Shown: in pieces, positions 35,179 to 42,900 of the stretch
Numbering within the stretch: the stretch's first letter is position 1
How the letters are laid out: every line of letters begins with the position of its first letter
Origin: Salibacterium qingdaonense
Lineage (GTDB): Bacteria; Bacillota; Bacilli; Bacillales; Marinococcaceae
Direction: 5' to 3'
DNA length: 64,000 nucleotides
Assembly: GCF_900114715.1 (NCBI RefSeq)
Contig: NZ_FOTY01000006.1
Location: 62,001 to 126,000, forward strand
Notes under the pieces: model-generated
The model's input: only the letters and a program-made list of their open reading frames with translations
The model's database searches: none
Told to the model about the DNA's origin: nothing
Program-made: the position numbers and the translations under genes

Positions 35179-36186
35179 ATGGCTGAAAAAGAACAAAATA
35201 CAAGATTAGCACGCCGCAAGCGGAAAAAACGCCCCGTGCTAAAGGCATTTATGATTCTTGGGTTGGTTTCCTTCGTGCTTCTGGGCGCGATGGTCGGCTA
35301 CTTCGCCTGGAAGTTTACCACGGTCGCAGCAGATACCCAGGAAACATTGGAACGGGGCGATAAATCGGAAAAACGCGAAGTCGCTGTGGATCCAAACGAA
35401 GACAATATTTCGGTTCTTTTTATGGGCGCTGATGACCGGGACGGCAAACTCCAGGGGCGTACCGACGCGATGATTTTCGCCACGTTCAACCGGGAAGAAG
35501 GATCGGTCAAAATGACAAGTATCCCTCGTGATTCTCTGGTGGATATACCGGGCCATGGCGAAGATAAGATTGCGCATGCCAATGCATTCGGCGGCACCGA
35601 CCTTGCTGTTAAAACAGTCGAAAATGCGTTGGATGTGCCGGTCGATTATTATGTGAAACTGAATTTTGAAGCATTTATCGAGATTATCAACGCGCTGAAC
35701 GGCGTGGAAGTCGATGTTCCGTTTGATTTCACGGAACAGGACAGTGAAGGCAATAAAGGGGCAATTTCTCTTGAGGAAGGCACGCATATGCTGGACGGCG
35801 AAGAAGCTCTGGCTTTTGCGCGCATGAGAAAGCAGGACCCACGCGGTGATATCGGACGTGGCGACCGTCAGCAACAGATTATTTCTGCGTTAATTAAGCG
35901 CAGCGCTTCTATCGGCTCCATTCATAAGTACGATGATGTGATGGAAAGCGTGCAGGACCACATGAAGATGAACTTCACCGTCGGCGATCTCGTTTCCTTC
36001 CATAAGTATGCCGGTTCTGTCGATAACATTGAACGTCTGCAGCTGAAAGGGTCGGATGTCAGATACGATGGCATCTATTATTACCAGCTGCTCCCGGAAG
36101 TAACCGAAGACGTATCACAGGAACTGCGGAACCACCTTGAACTGGACGAAGAATCCTCTTCGGACAACAGTGCTGAATCTCCTTAA
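35179..36186 (+). CDS. LytR-CpsA-Psr (LCP) family wall-polymer ligase
   Basis: 335 residues. A basic cytoplasmic start (LARRKRKKRPVLK), one membrane helix (residues 24-47), then the LCP domain: SVLFMGADDRDG, GRTDAMIFATFNREEGSVKM, TSIPRDSLVDIPGHGEDKIA, HANAFGG and FARMRKQDPRGDIGRGDRQQ carry the Asp and Arg residues that bind the polyprenyl-pyrophosphate substrate. LCP proteins attach teichoic-acid-type polymers to peptidoglycan (TagT/U/V). tagO lies close by. An acidic Ser-rich tail ends the protein. Its terminator overlaps the stop codon. Confidence 0.92.
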   Translation: MAEKEQNTRLARRKRKKRPVLKAFMILGLVSFVLLGAMVGYFAWKFTTVAADTQETLERGDKSEKREVAVDPNEDNISVLFMGADDRDGKLQGRTDAMIFATFNREEGSVKMTSIPRDSLVDIPGHGEDKIAHANAFGGTDLAVKTVENALDVPVDYYVKLNFEAFIEIINALNGVEVDVPFDFTEQDSEGNKGAISLEEGTHMLDGEEALAFARMRKQDPRGDIGRGDRQQQIISALIKRSASIGSIHKYDDVMESVQDHMKMNFTVGDLVSFHKYAGSVDNIERLQLKGSDVRYDGIYYYQLLPEVTEDVSQELRNHLELDEESSSDNSAESP

Positions 36187-36206
36187 AGGAGGTTCAGCTT
36201 TTTTTT
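36172..36206 (+). terminator. Terminator overlapping the stop of the LCP gene
   Basis: GCTGAATCTCCT and AGGAGGTTCAGC form a stem around TAA, followed by eight T residues. The stop codon is inside the loop. Confidence 0.85.
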
Positions 36207-36254
36207 GGTTGTGGGGAGTGGGTGCTGGCTGTTGGTGCTGGGCGCGCGGTTGTG

Positions 36255-36745
36255 TTTCTCGATCGATATTGCCGGTTTATCGATTGATTCTGCTTTTTCT
36301 CGATTGCTTTTCCCCCATTTTCGATTTTTCTTGATCGATTCTCGGAATTTCTCGATCGATACTCCGGATTTCTGCATCAATTCGGGCGTGGACCGCTTTA
36401 TACCAGCGAACCCCTGCCTCGCTTCCGGAAACAGAGGAGCTGCAGTCCTTTCTCGATCGGTTCTCCCGATTTATTGATTGATTCTGCTTTTTCTCGATTG
36501 GTTTTTCCCCATTTTCGATTTTTCTTGATTGATTCTCGGGATTTCTCGATTGAGGCTCCAGATTTCTGCATCGATTCAGGTGTGGATAGCTTCACACCAG
36601 CGAACCCCTGTCCCGCTTCCGGAAACGGTGCTGCCTGCGCCCCTTTCTCGATCGGTTTTCCCGATTTATCGATTGGTCCTCTCGTTTCTTGATTGATTCT
36701 CCACCTATTCTCCAGTTTCTCGATCAATTGTCGGCATTTCCCCGT
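36255..36745 (+). repeat. Repeat array 1: 194/195-bp tandem units of 21-bp GATYGAT modules
   Basis: Units begin (TTTCTCGATCGR) at 36255, 36449 and 36644, i.e. 194 and 195 bp apart, the last one partial. Each full unit has two modules of about 21 bp (TTTCTCGATCGGTTCTCCCGA-like), a C-rich spacer of about 30 bp, three more 21-bp modules, and a segment of about 59 bp containing ACCAGCGAWCCCCTG. Short frames are open on both strands, which I take as a by-product of the repeat. It fills the convergent gap between the LCP gene and the NERD gene. Confidence 0.9.
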
Positions 36746-36752
36746 TGATTCT

Positions 36753-37700
36753 CTAAATATTGGTCAGGTCATAGACCCGTCCTTTGTTTTTCCGGTTATG
36801 CGGAACGTTCAGGGACTGGAGCAGCCGGCGGGTGACTTGGCTGGAGGGAAGGTTAAGAAAATCGCAGCATTGCTCGGTGGTAAGGAATGGATGGATAAGG
36901 GCATTATAGTCCTGAAGCGCAGACCGGGGCGCATCTTTTGAGCTGAAGCCGCAGAAAGGACAGCACCAGTGCCCGTTTCTGCCTTTTTTCATCGGCAGTT
37001 TCGCGCACTCCGCGCACTGGACCCCGCGTTGCACATCGGCCGGGGTGAGGTCGAATTCCTCGAGAATTTCCACTTCTTTCGGACGACAGGCTGAGATCAG
37101 CTTGTCCGAAACCCTTTGGATGGATGAAAACGGTGTGGCTGCCTTTCCTTCCCTGCGCTTGTATGTTTCAATTTCAAATGGAAGCTGGGCGGCGTGAATG
37201 ACATTGGTGAGAGGAGCCTGAATAATAGTAGAGGGAAAGCTGATGACAACAAGGGGATAGATGGGCGGAAGAACGAGGGAATGGTGTTTCAGCCACTCTT
37301 CCAGCTGCAGCTTATGCCGCTGCACTTGCAGACGCGGGTCCGTAAATCCTTCCTCTTCTCCGTGCAGGCGCCGGGTCATCTGATATCGGTGTTCGTCAAA
37401 GTGAAGCGTACCGGCTAGATTTTTCACTTCTATTATTAATGTGAAGGTCGGGGTGAGCAGGAGGGTATCCATCTGGAAGTGGGACGTCCGGCTGAAGAGG
37501 CGCAGGTCATGCAGAATAAGATGAGGGGGATCGAGAAACGATAAATGATAGTCGATGGCTTTTTCCCCGCGGTAGCCTGCCGCATAACGCAGGTACTTCT
37601 GTTTCACCTCGTCCCGTTTTGGGTGCAGCTCCGGCAGCCGCCGCTGCAGAACCTCCAGTTTCTCGAGAATCTCCGGTTTCGTCCGGTGTTTTTTGATCAT
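36753..37700 (-). CDS. NERD (nuclease-related) domain protein with zinc ribbon
   Basis: 315 residues. The NERD domain lies at about residues 45-150: AGYRGEKAIDYHLSFLD, FQMDTLLLTPTFTLIIEVKN (the D and ExK of a restriction-endonuclease-like core), LQVQRHKLQLEEWL. Near residue 235 CAECAKLPMKKGRNGHWCCP plus FCGF forms a zinc ribbon, and the end resembles a DNA-binding helical segment (TTEQCCDFLNLPSSQVTRRL). Many bacilli have such proteins, with unknown role. AAAGGAG precedes the ATG. It is flanked on both sides by same-orientation repeat arrays 1 and 2. Confidence 0.85.
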   Translation of the reverse strand: MIKKHRTKPEILEKLEVLQRRLPELHPKRDEVKQKYLRYAAGYRGEKAIDYHLSFLDPPHLILHDLRLFSRTSHFQMDTLLLTPTFTLIIEVKNLAGTLHFDEHRYQMTRRLHGEEEGFTDPRLQVQRHKLQLEEWLKHHSLVLPPIYPLVVISFPSTIIQAPLTNVIHAAQLPFEIETYKRREGKAATPFSSIQRVSDKLISACRPKEVEILEEFDLTPADVQRGVQCAECAKLPMKKGRNGHWCCPFCGFSSKDAPRSALQDYNALIHPFLTTEQCCDFLNLPSSQVTRRLLQSLNVPHNRKNKGRVYDLTNI

Positions 37701-37763
37701 GGCCTCTTCTCCTTTTGTATGAGTCTCTTTGATATTCGACGATTATTCGCTCGTTCCTTCTTT

Positions 37764-38485
37764 TTTCTCAATCGATTCTGTCGATTTATTGATTGATCCG
37801 CTCTTTTCTCGATTGATTCTTCTCGCATTCTCCATTTTCCCGATTGATTCTCTGAGTTTCTTGATCGATGCTCCGGATTTCTGCATCGATTCAGGTAGGC
37901 ATCGCTTCACATCAGCGATCCCCTGCCCCGCTTCTGATAACGGAAGGCCTGCGTTCATTTCTCGATCGGTTCTCCCGATTTATCGATTGATCTGTTCTTT
38001 TCTCGATTGCTTTTCCCCCATTTTCGGTTTTTCTTGATCGATTCTCGGAATTTCTCGATTGATGCTCCGAATTTCTGCATCGATTCGGGTGGATACCGCT
38101 TCACACCAGCGATCCCCTGCTCCACTTCCGAAAACAGAAATGCTGCGTTCATTTCTCGATCGTTTCTTCGGATTTATCGATTGATCTGTTCTTTTCTCGA
38201 TTGCTTTTCCCCCATTTTCGATTTTTCTTGATCGATTCTCCAAGTTTCTTGATTGATGCTCCGGATTTCTGCATCGATTCAGGTGGATACCGCTTCACAC
38301 CAGCGATCCCCTGCTCCACTTCTGATAACAAAGGAGCTGCAGTCATTTCTCGATCGGTTCTCCCGATTTATCGATTGATCTGTTCTTTTCTCGATTGCTT
38401 TTCCCCCATTTTCGGTTTTTCTTGATCGATTCCCGCCGTTTCTCGATTGATGCTCCGGATTTCTGCATCGATTCTCATAAAAATG
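37764..38485 (+). repeat. Repeat array 2: 194-bp unit, 3.7 tandem copies
   Basis: Units start at 37764, 37958, 38152 and 38346, exactly 194 bp apart; the fourth stops at about 38485. Within a unit the order is module TTTCTCGATCGGTTCTCCCGA, module TTTATCGATTGATCTGTTCT, a 30-bp spacer containing CTTTTCCCCCATTTTCG, module TTTCTTGATCGATTCTCGGA, module TTTCTCGATTGATGCTCCGGA, module TTTCTGCATCGATTCRGGTGG, then 59 bp containing ACACCAGCGATCCCCTGC. Copies 2 to 4 are nearly identical and copy 1 is more diverged. It lies between the NERD gene and the tagO terminator, in the same orientation as array 1. Confidence 0.95.
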
Positions 38486-38488
38486 ACC

Positions 38489-38520
38489 AAAAAAAAGCTC
38501 CCTGCCGGAAGCAGGGAGCG
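38489..38520 (-). terminator. Terminator of tagO
   Basis: GCTCCCTGC (38497-38505) and GCAGGGAGC (38511-38519) form a perfect 9-bp stem with an eight-base A tract on the left, a T-run in the minus-strand RNA. Confidence 0.92.
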
Positions 38521-38524
38521 GGAT

Positions 38525-39580
38525 TTATGGTCGTTTCGGTAGGTTCAGCTTATTCATCAGGCGCATGACCGGCCGGTATTGTGTGTTGACGAGACCGACG
38601 AATTCGGCCATCAGTTCAATCGCGATCAGAAGAAGCATCATAATCACAAGCGATACCCACAACGTGGAAATGGTGAACATGACCGCAGACATTCCGAAAA
38701 ACAGGCTCATCGCGTAAATAATCATAACCGTCTGCCTGTGGGTATAGCCGAGCCGCAGCAGGCAGTGATGCAGATGCGACTTATCCGGTGCGGAGAGAGG
38801 CTGTTTGTTCACTACCCGGCGTATGATTGCAAAAAACGTATCAGAAATCGGCACCGCCAGTATAATGACCGGTACGACGAGTGAAAATATCGTTACATTC
38901 TTAAACCCTAAGAGCGAAATGACGCCGATCATGAATCCGAGAAAGAGCGCTCCGCTGTCCCCCATGAAAATTTTGGCGGGGTTGAAGTTGTGCACGAGAA
39001 ATCCGAGTGTCCCGCCGAGCAGCGCAATGCCGAGGGCGACGATGAAAATGTCCCCCTGTATGATGGAAAGTACTGACACGGTAGCCAATACGATGGAGGA
39101 TACTCCTCCGGCCAGCCCGTCGAGGCCGTCAATCAGGTTTATTGCGTTTGTAATACCGATAATCCAGATCAGTGTAAGCGGAATGCTGAACCAGTTCAGG
39201 TAAAGCCGGCCGTCAAACGGAAGGTTGATGAACTCGACCTGGACTCCTCCCATAATGACAATGACAGCTGCGGCAATCTGACCGAGCAGCTTCCATTTTG
39301 CGGATAACTCTATAAGATCATCAAGAAATCCTGTGATGAAAATAATGCTTCCCGCCGTCAGAATATACGGCATATAGGCGTTTTCCGGCTGCAAAATGAG
39401 CAGGCCGACAAGAAAGGCTGCATAAATTGACAGTCCGCCGAGACGGGCCATGGCTCCTTTATGAACTTTCCGGTGATTCGGCTGATCCGTCGCCCCGATT
39501 TTAAACGCCAGTTTCCTGACAACCGGAGTCAAAATGAGCGAAAGAAGAAAACAAGTGGTCAGCGCCAGTCCAGTTATCAT
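38525..39580 (-). CDS. tagO: Undecaprenyl-phosphate GlcNAc-1-phosphate transferase TagO (MraY/WecA family)
   Basis: 351 residues with about ten membrane helices. DQPNHRKVHKGAMARLGGLS, TGFLDDLIELSAKWKL, NAINLIDGLDGLAGGVSS, MGDSGALFLGF and a late cytoplasmic SHLHHCLLRLGYTHRQ are the catalytic and metal-binding signatures of the family. It makes the lipid-linked GlcNAc that starts wall teichoic acid and related polymers, the step before MnaA-derived ManNAc is added. GGAGGTTC lies just before the start. Confidence 0.95.
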   Translation of the reverse strand: MITGLALTTCFLLSLILTPVVRKLAFKIGATDQPNHRKVHKGAMARLGGLSIYAAFLVGLLILQPENAYMPYILTAGSIIFITGFLDDLIELSAKWKLLGQIAAAVIVIMGGVQVEFINLPFDGRLYLNWFSIPLTLIWIIGITNAINLIDGLDGLAGGVSSIVLATVSVLSIIQGDIFIVALGIALLGGTLGFLVHNFNPAKIFMGDSGALFLGFMIGVISLLGFKNVTIFSLVVPVIILAVPISDTFFAIIRRVVNKQPLSAPDKSHLHHCLLRLGYTHRQTVMIIYAMSLFFGMSAVMFTISTLWVSLVIMMLLLIAIELMAEFVGLVNTQYRPVMRLMNKLNLPKRP

Positions 39581-39949
39581 TTTGAACCTCCTCCATTACC
39601 GTTACCTATTCTGCGATGTTTTATGTATGTTGTATATCACAGGGCAAATCGTTCAGATTTTCACCTTATTTTTTCTAATCAAAAACGCATTCCACCGAAT
39701 TATATCATATTTTGCATAAAACCGTACCATATCTTTATAAAAATCTTTGATTTCTTCTTTCTACGTATTAGACGTCCTTTTTTCCATTAAGGTTTCATAT
39801 CTATTTTTAGTTCGGAAGAAATCTTTTTTCTTCCGCTTAATATTGGTATAATTTTCTCCAGCACATGTTTTCATATTTTACGACATATTTCCTGTGAACC
39901 GTGATGTTTTTTTCATAGTTTCATAGGAGAGAAGGAGGATGAAGATATA
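39581..39949. other. Divergent intergenic region between tagO and the secreted coiled-coil gene
   Basis: About 370 bp, AT-rich, no gene seen. A TTGGTATAATTT at about 39844-39855 could be the -10 element for the rightward transcript. The GAAGGAGG at about 39931 lies 11 bases before the ATG at 39950, longer spacing than usual. Confidence 0.5.
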
Positions 39950-40168
39950 ATGAAACGTTATTTTCTGGCAGGGGCGGCGAGCTCTATTCTTGCTGTAGGC
40001 GCTGTTGTGACCACTCCGGCACTTGCTCAATCGGAACCGGTTCTTGCGAGCGTGGACTGGGTCGTTTCCCAGATTGAACCACTGGAGGAACGGATCAATG
40101 ATCTGGAAGAACGTATCGGTGAACTGGAGAGCGACGTCGAAGAGCTGCAGCAGCAGGAAGAAAACTAG
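39950..40168 (+). CDS. Small secreted coiled-coil protein, function unknown
   Basis: 72 residues. A signal peptide (MKRYFLAGAASSILAVGAVV, cleavage likely after ALAQ or PALA) precedes a 40-residue acidic coiled coil with heptads (IEPLEERINDLEERIGELES, DVEELQQQEEN). The mature peptide is essentially only this helix. The N-terminus of the SLH lipoprotein at 42.1-42.9 kb has a similar SVEWTEQ.. coiled coil, so both may associate at the wall. No family recognised. It precedes the SpoIID-like gene by 41 bp. Confidence 0.65.
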   Translation: MKRYFLAGAASSILAVGAVVTTPALAQSEPVLASVDWVVSQIEPLEERINDLEERIGELESDVEELQQQEEN

Positions 40169-40209
40169 GTATCTATTTTGAATCTGTACATAGAAAGAAG
40201 GATCTTTAG

Positions 40210-41649
40210 ATGTATAAAAAAATAACCGCAGCCCTTCTGTCGGTTCCGATTGCCGCGTTCGCTGCGTCTGCGGCCGACGCGGCGGAACCGCAGGATTTGT
40301 ACAACGAACCGATGACGATTAAACTTGTTCCCTCTTCCAACTTTAACGCCGACATTCACGGCTCCTACCAGCTGATTGACCAGGCAGATGGAGAAACCGT
40401 TGAAATGGACAATGACATTCAGTTTCGGTACGGCGAGGACAATGTGACGGTGAAAGTTTCGGATGATGACAGTGTGATGCACACCTCTTCGGAAGGTTTT
40501 ATCCTTCAGGAGGACGGAGTATCCGACAGTAATTACGTGGAAATCAGTTCTGTCAAACGCGCCGGAACGTCCTTCCAAACGACGGCGTATCGGGGATCTT
40601 TTGTTGTAGACCCGGCGGAGGAACGCAGTCCCGATGAGGCAGCGGGCGATGAACAGAACCGCAGTGACAGCGAACAGCCGGATACAGTGGAACGCCTCCA
40701 GTTATTCAACGTGCTGGATATGCAGGATTACTTAAAAGGTGTCGTGCCAAGAGAGATGTCAGCACAATGGCCGATGGAAGCGTTGAAAGCCCAGGCGGTT
40801 GCCGCCAGGAACTATGCGAAAGTTAACATGGACGCGAACGAGTTTCTGTATGACACGACCACCCATCAGGTCTACCACGGTTTATCCGGGGAAAGCAGCC
40901 GTCCCAACCAGGCGATACGGCAGACGGATGGAATCTATGCCGAATACAACGGCAGACTGATTAATGCCTATTTCCACGCTAGTTCCGGGGGGCACACCGA
41001 AGACAGCGAAAACGTCTGGGCCAATGAAGTGCCTTACATCCGCGGAGTGGACGACCCGTACGACACCCACAGCGCCAATCCAAACACGGAGTGGACCGAA
41101 GAAATTAACCAGGAAGCTGTCAGCGAAGCCGTCTTTCCTGATAGCAGCTGGGTATTGTCGGATCTTGAAATTGTTTCAAAAAGTGAAGCCGGCCGCGTGC
41201 AGCAGATCCGTGCTGTCGGTGTAAATGAGGAGTCAGGAGAAACGAAGGAGAAGATGCTGCCGGCAGGCTCTAATTCTGCCGATTCGATCCGCTGGGACCT
41301 CGGATCTACGCTGCGCAGTACGATGTTTGATTTATCCAAAGATACAAACAGCGTTTCCGTGAAAACAGCAGACGGCTCCGAACAGTCTTTTGATTCTGCT
41401 GTCGGCATGAAGATCCGCCAGTCCGACGGATCCGATGAAGCGGTGGCCTATGATAATGTGGCCGTCCAGACCGGGTCCGGTGTTGAGTACCTAAAGGCCT
41501 CTGCCTCCGCTTACACATTCACCGGAAGAGGCTGGGGACACGGCCTCGGCATGAGCCAGTGGGGGGCCTATAACATGGCCCAGCAGGGAATGAGCTACCG
41601 CGACATTCTCACCCACTATTATACGGATATTGATATTGTAGAGCGCTGA
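40210..41649 (+). CDS. SpoIID/LytB domain secreted protein
   Basis: 479 residues. A signal peptide (MYKKITAALLSVPIAAFAAS) is followed by an acidic N-terminal region of about 150 residues. The SpoIID domain has YLKGVVPREMSAQWPMEALK, AQAVAARNYAKVN, ASSGGHTEDSENVW and the C-terminal GRGWGHGLGMSQWGAYNMAQ. SpoIID proteins are lytic transglycosylases acting on peptidoglycan; the non-sporulation homologue LytB modifies amidase LytC. The AREM-type Glu is present (PREMS). It is followed by a strong terminator. Confidence 0.88.
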   Translation: MYKKITAALLSVPIAAFAASAADAAEPQDLYNEPMTIKLVPSSNFNADIHGSYQLIDQADGETVEMDNDIQFRYGEDNVTVKVSDDDSVMHTSSEGFILQEDGVSDSNYVEISSVKRAGTSFQTTAYRGSFVVDPAEERSPDEAAGDEQNRSDSEQPDTVERLQLFNVLDMQDYLKGVVPREMSAQWPMEALKAQAVAARNYAKVNMDANEFLYDTTTHQVYHGLSGESSRPNQAIRQTDGIYAEYNGRLINAYFHASSGGHTEDSENVWANEVPYIRGVDDPYDTHSANPNTEWTEEINQEAVSEAVFPDSSWVLSDLEIVSKSEAGRVQQIRAVGVNEESGETKEKMLPAGSNSADSIRWDLGSTLRSTMFDLSKDTNSVSVKTADGSEQSFDSAVGMKIRQSDGSDEAVAYDNVAVQTGSGVEYLKASASAYTFTGRGWGHGLGMSQWGAYNMAQQGMSYRDILTHYYTDIDIVER

Positions 41650-41658
41650 GATTAAACG

Positions 41659-41697
41659 ACCCCGGGCGGTTCATTGAACCGCACCGGGGTTTTTTTG
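41659..41697 (+). terminator. Terminator of the SpoIID-like gene
   Basis: ACCCCGGGCGGTTCA and TGAACCGCACCGGGGT form a long stem, followed by TTTTTTTG. Confidence 0.92.
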
Positions 41698-41717
41698 TAT
41701 GGGGGGGGGTTGGAGGG

Positions 41718-42050
41718 AGTGGGGATTTCTCGATCGATACTCGCCGTTTCTGCATCGATCCCGGCGGGCGCCGCTTCATCGCAGCAATCTCCTTAAAACG
41801 GAGCCGCCGGTGCCCTTTTCTCGATCGGTTCTCCCCATTTATCGATTGATCCGCTCTTTTCTCGATTGCTTCTCCCCCAATTATTCATTTTCTTGATTGA
41901 TTCCCGCCGTTTCTTGATCGATTCCCGGGATTTCTCGATCGATTCTCCCGATTTCTTGATTGATTTTCTCTTTTCTCGATTGCTTCTCCCCCAATTATTC
42001 ATTTTCTTGATCGATTCCCGCCTTTTCCCGATCGATTCTCCAACTTTCTC
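41718..42050 (+). repeat. Repeat array 3: diverged GATYGAT module array
   Basis: About a dozen 21-bp-phased modules such as TTTCTCGATCGATTCTCCCGA and TTTCTTGATTGATTTTCTC, with two copies of the CTTCTCCCCCAATTATTC spacer. One unit shows the long segment in diverged form (GGCGCCGCTTCATCGCAGCA). Same orientation as arrays 1, 2 and 4. It occupies the convergent gap between the SpoIID-like and SLH lipoprotein genes. Confidence 0.88.
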
Positions 42051-42053
42051 TAT

Positions 42054-42089
42054 CAAAAACCCCGGCGGGCACACCCGGCCGCCGGGGTT
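42054..42089 (-). terminator. Terminator of the SLH lipoprotein gene
   Basis: CCCCGGCGG (42060-42068) pairs with CCGCCGGGG (42079-42087), followed on the minus strand by TTTTTG. It ends the csaB-to-SLH operon. Confidence 0.85.
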
Positions 42090-42098
42090 CGTCTTATT

Positions 42099-42875
42099 CT
42101 ACTGCTCTATAAAATAATCATTCATCGTGCGTGACATAAAGAGGGCGAACTGGGCACGGGTGGTCGTTTCATTCGGACGGAAGGCGTCACCGGCTTCCGA
42201 TGTAATCTGCTGATCGGCGATGATGTTGATTTCCTCATAGTTCGGGTAGTCTTCGCCGATATCGGTGAACGAATGCTGCGTCCCGGCGTCCGGCAGGTCA
42301 TAGGCTTCGACGAGCAGTGCTGCCATCTGGGAGCGTTTCAGGCCCTCCCCTGCCATCATCTCGCCGCCGCTTCCGGTCATGATGCCGTGATATTCCAGCG
42401 CGGCAAGGGCATCATACGCGTGATGATCCGGGCTCACGTCCTCCGCCTGAATCTCATAGTCTTCCGGGGCTTCAAGATTCAGCTCGGCTGTCAGCATCTT
42501 CGCAGTCTGAGCGCGGGTGATGGTCTCCCCGGGTTCAAAGCTGCCGCTCGGATAGCCGCTGATGACGCCCTGATCGGATAAGTATTGAATTTCTTCAAAG
42601 GCGAAGTAATCAGAGTTGACATCCGGATAAATCGGCTCTTCCGGAATGGTCGGTTCCCCGGCACCAAGACTCTGAATGTCGCTTTCGAGTTCAGCCATGC
42701 GTTCTTCTGTCTCAGCAATACTGCCTTCTGTTTCAGCGAGCCGCTGTTCTGTCCATTCCACACTTGCGGCGTTTTCAGCTTGATCAGCCTGGGCCCCGTT
42801 TCCGGAACATCCCGCCAGAACTACCGCGCCGAGCAGGCTTCCGCCGAGCATGGCATACTTCCACTTCATTCCCAT
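42099..42875 (-). CDS. SLH-domain lipoprotein
   Basis: 258 residues. Lipoprotein signal MKWKYAMLGGSLLGAVVLAG-C (lipobox LAGC). A short acidic coiled coil (RLAETEGSIAETEERMAELE) precedes three SLH repeats: YFAFEEIQYLSDQGVISGYP, ITRAQTAKMLTAELNLEAPE, YDALAALEYHGIMTGSGGEM and TTRAQFALFMSRTMNDYFIE. SLH domains bind pyruvylated secondary cell-wall polymer; the lipid anchor would place this one between membrane and wall. I used the ATG at 42875 with GGAGAGGAGATC upstream. It is the last gene of the csaB operon. Confidence 0.85.
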   Translation of the reverse strand: MGMKWKYAMLGGSLLGAVVLAGCSGNGAQADQAENAASVEWTEQRLAETEGSIAETEERMAELESDIQSLGAGEPTIPEEPIYPDVNSDYFAFEEIQYLSDQGVISGYPSGSFEPGETITRAQTAKMLTAELNLEAPEDYEIQAEDVSPDHHAYDALAALEYHGIMTGSGGEMMAGEGLKRSQMAALLVEAYDLPDAGTQHSFTDIGEDYPNYEEINIIADQQITSEAGDAFRPNETTTRAQFALFMSRTMNDYFIEQ

Positions 42876-42900
42876 GATGATCTCCTCTCCTTCCAGTCGC

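Noticed and set aside
36398-38346. Small proteins with ESIKK-type heptads encoded by the repeat arrays
   Set aside because: Frames exist on both strands simultaneously, start and stop with each 194-bp unit and lack ribosome-binding sites.
36255-38485. CRISPR array
   Set aside because: Repeats of 194 bp with internal 21-bp modules have no unique spacers between identical repeats of CRISPR size, and no cas genes are nearby.
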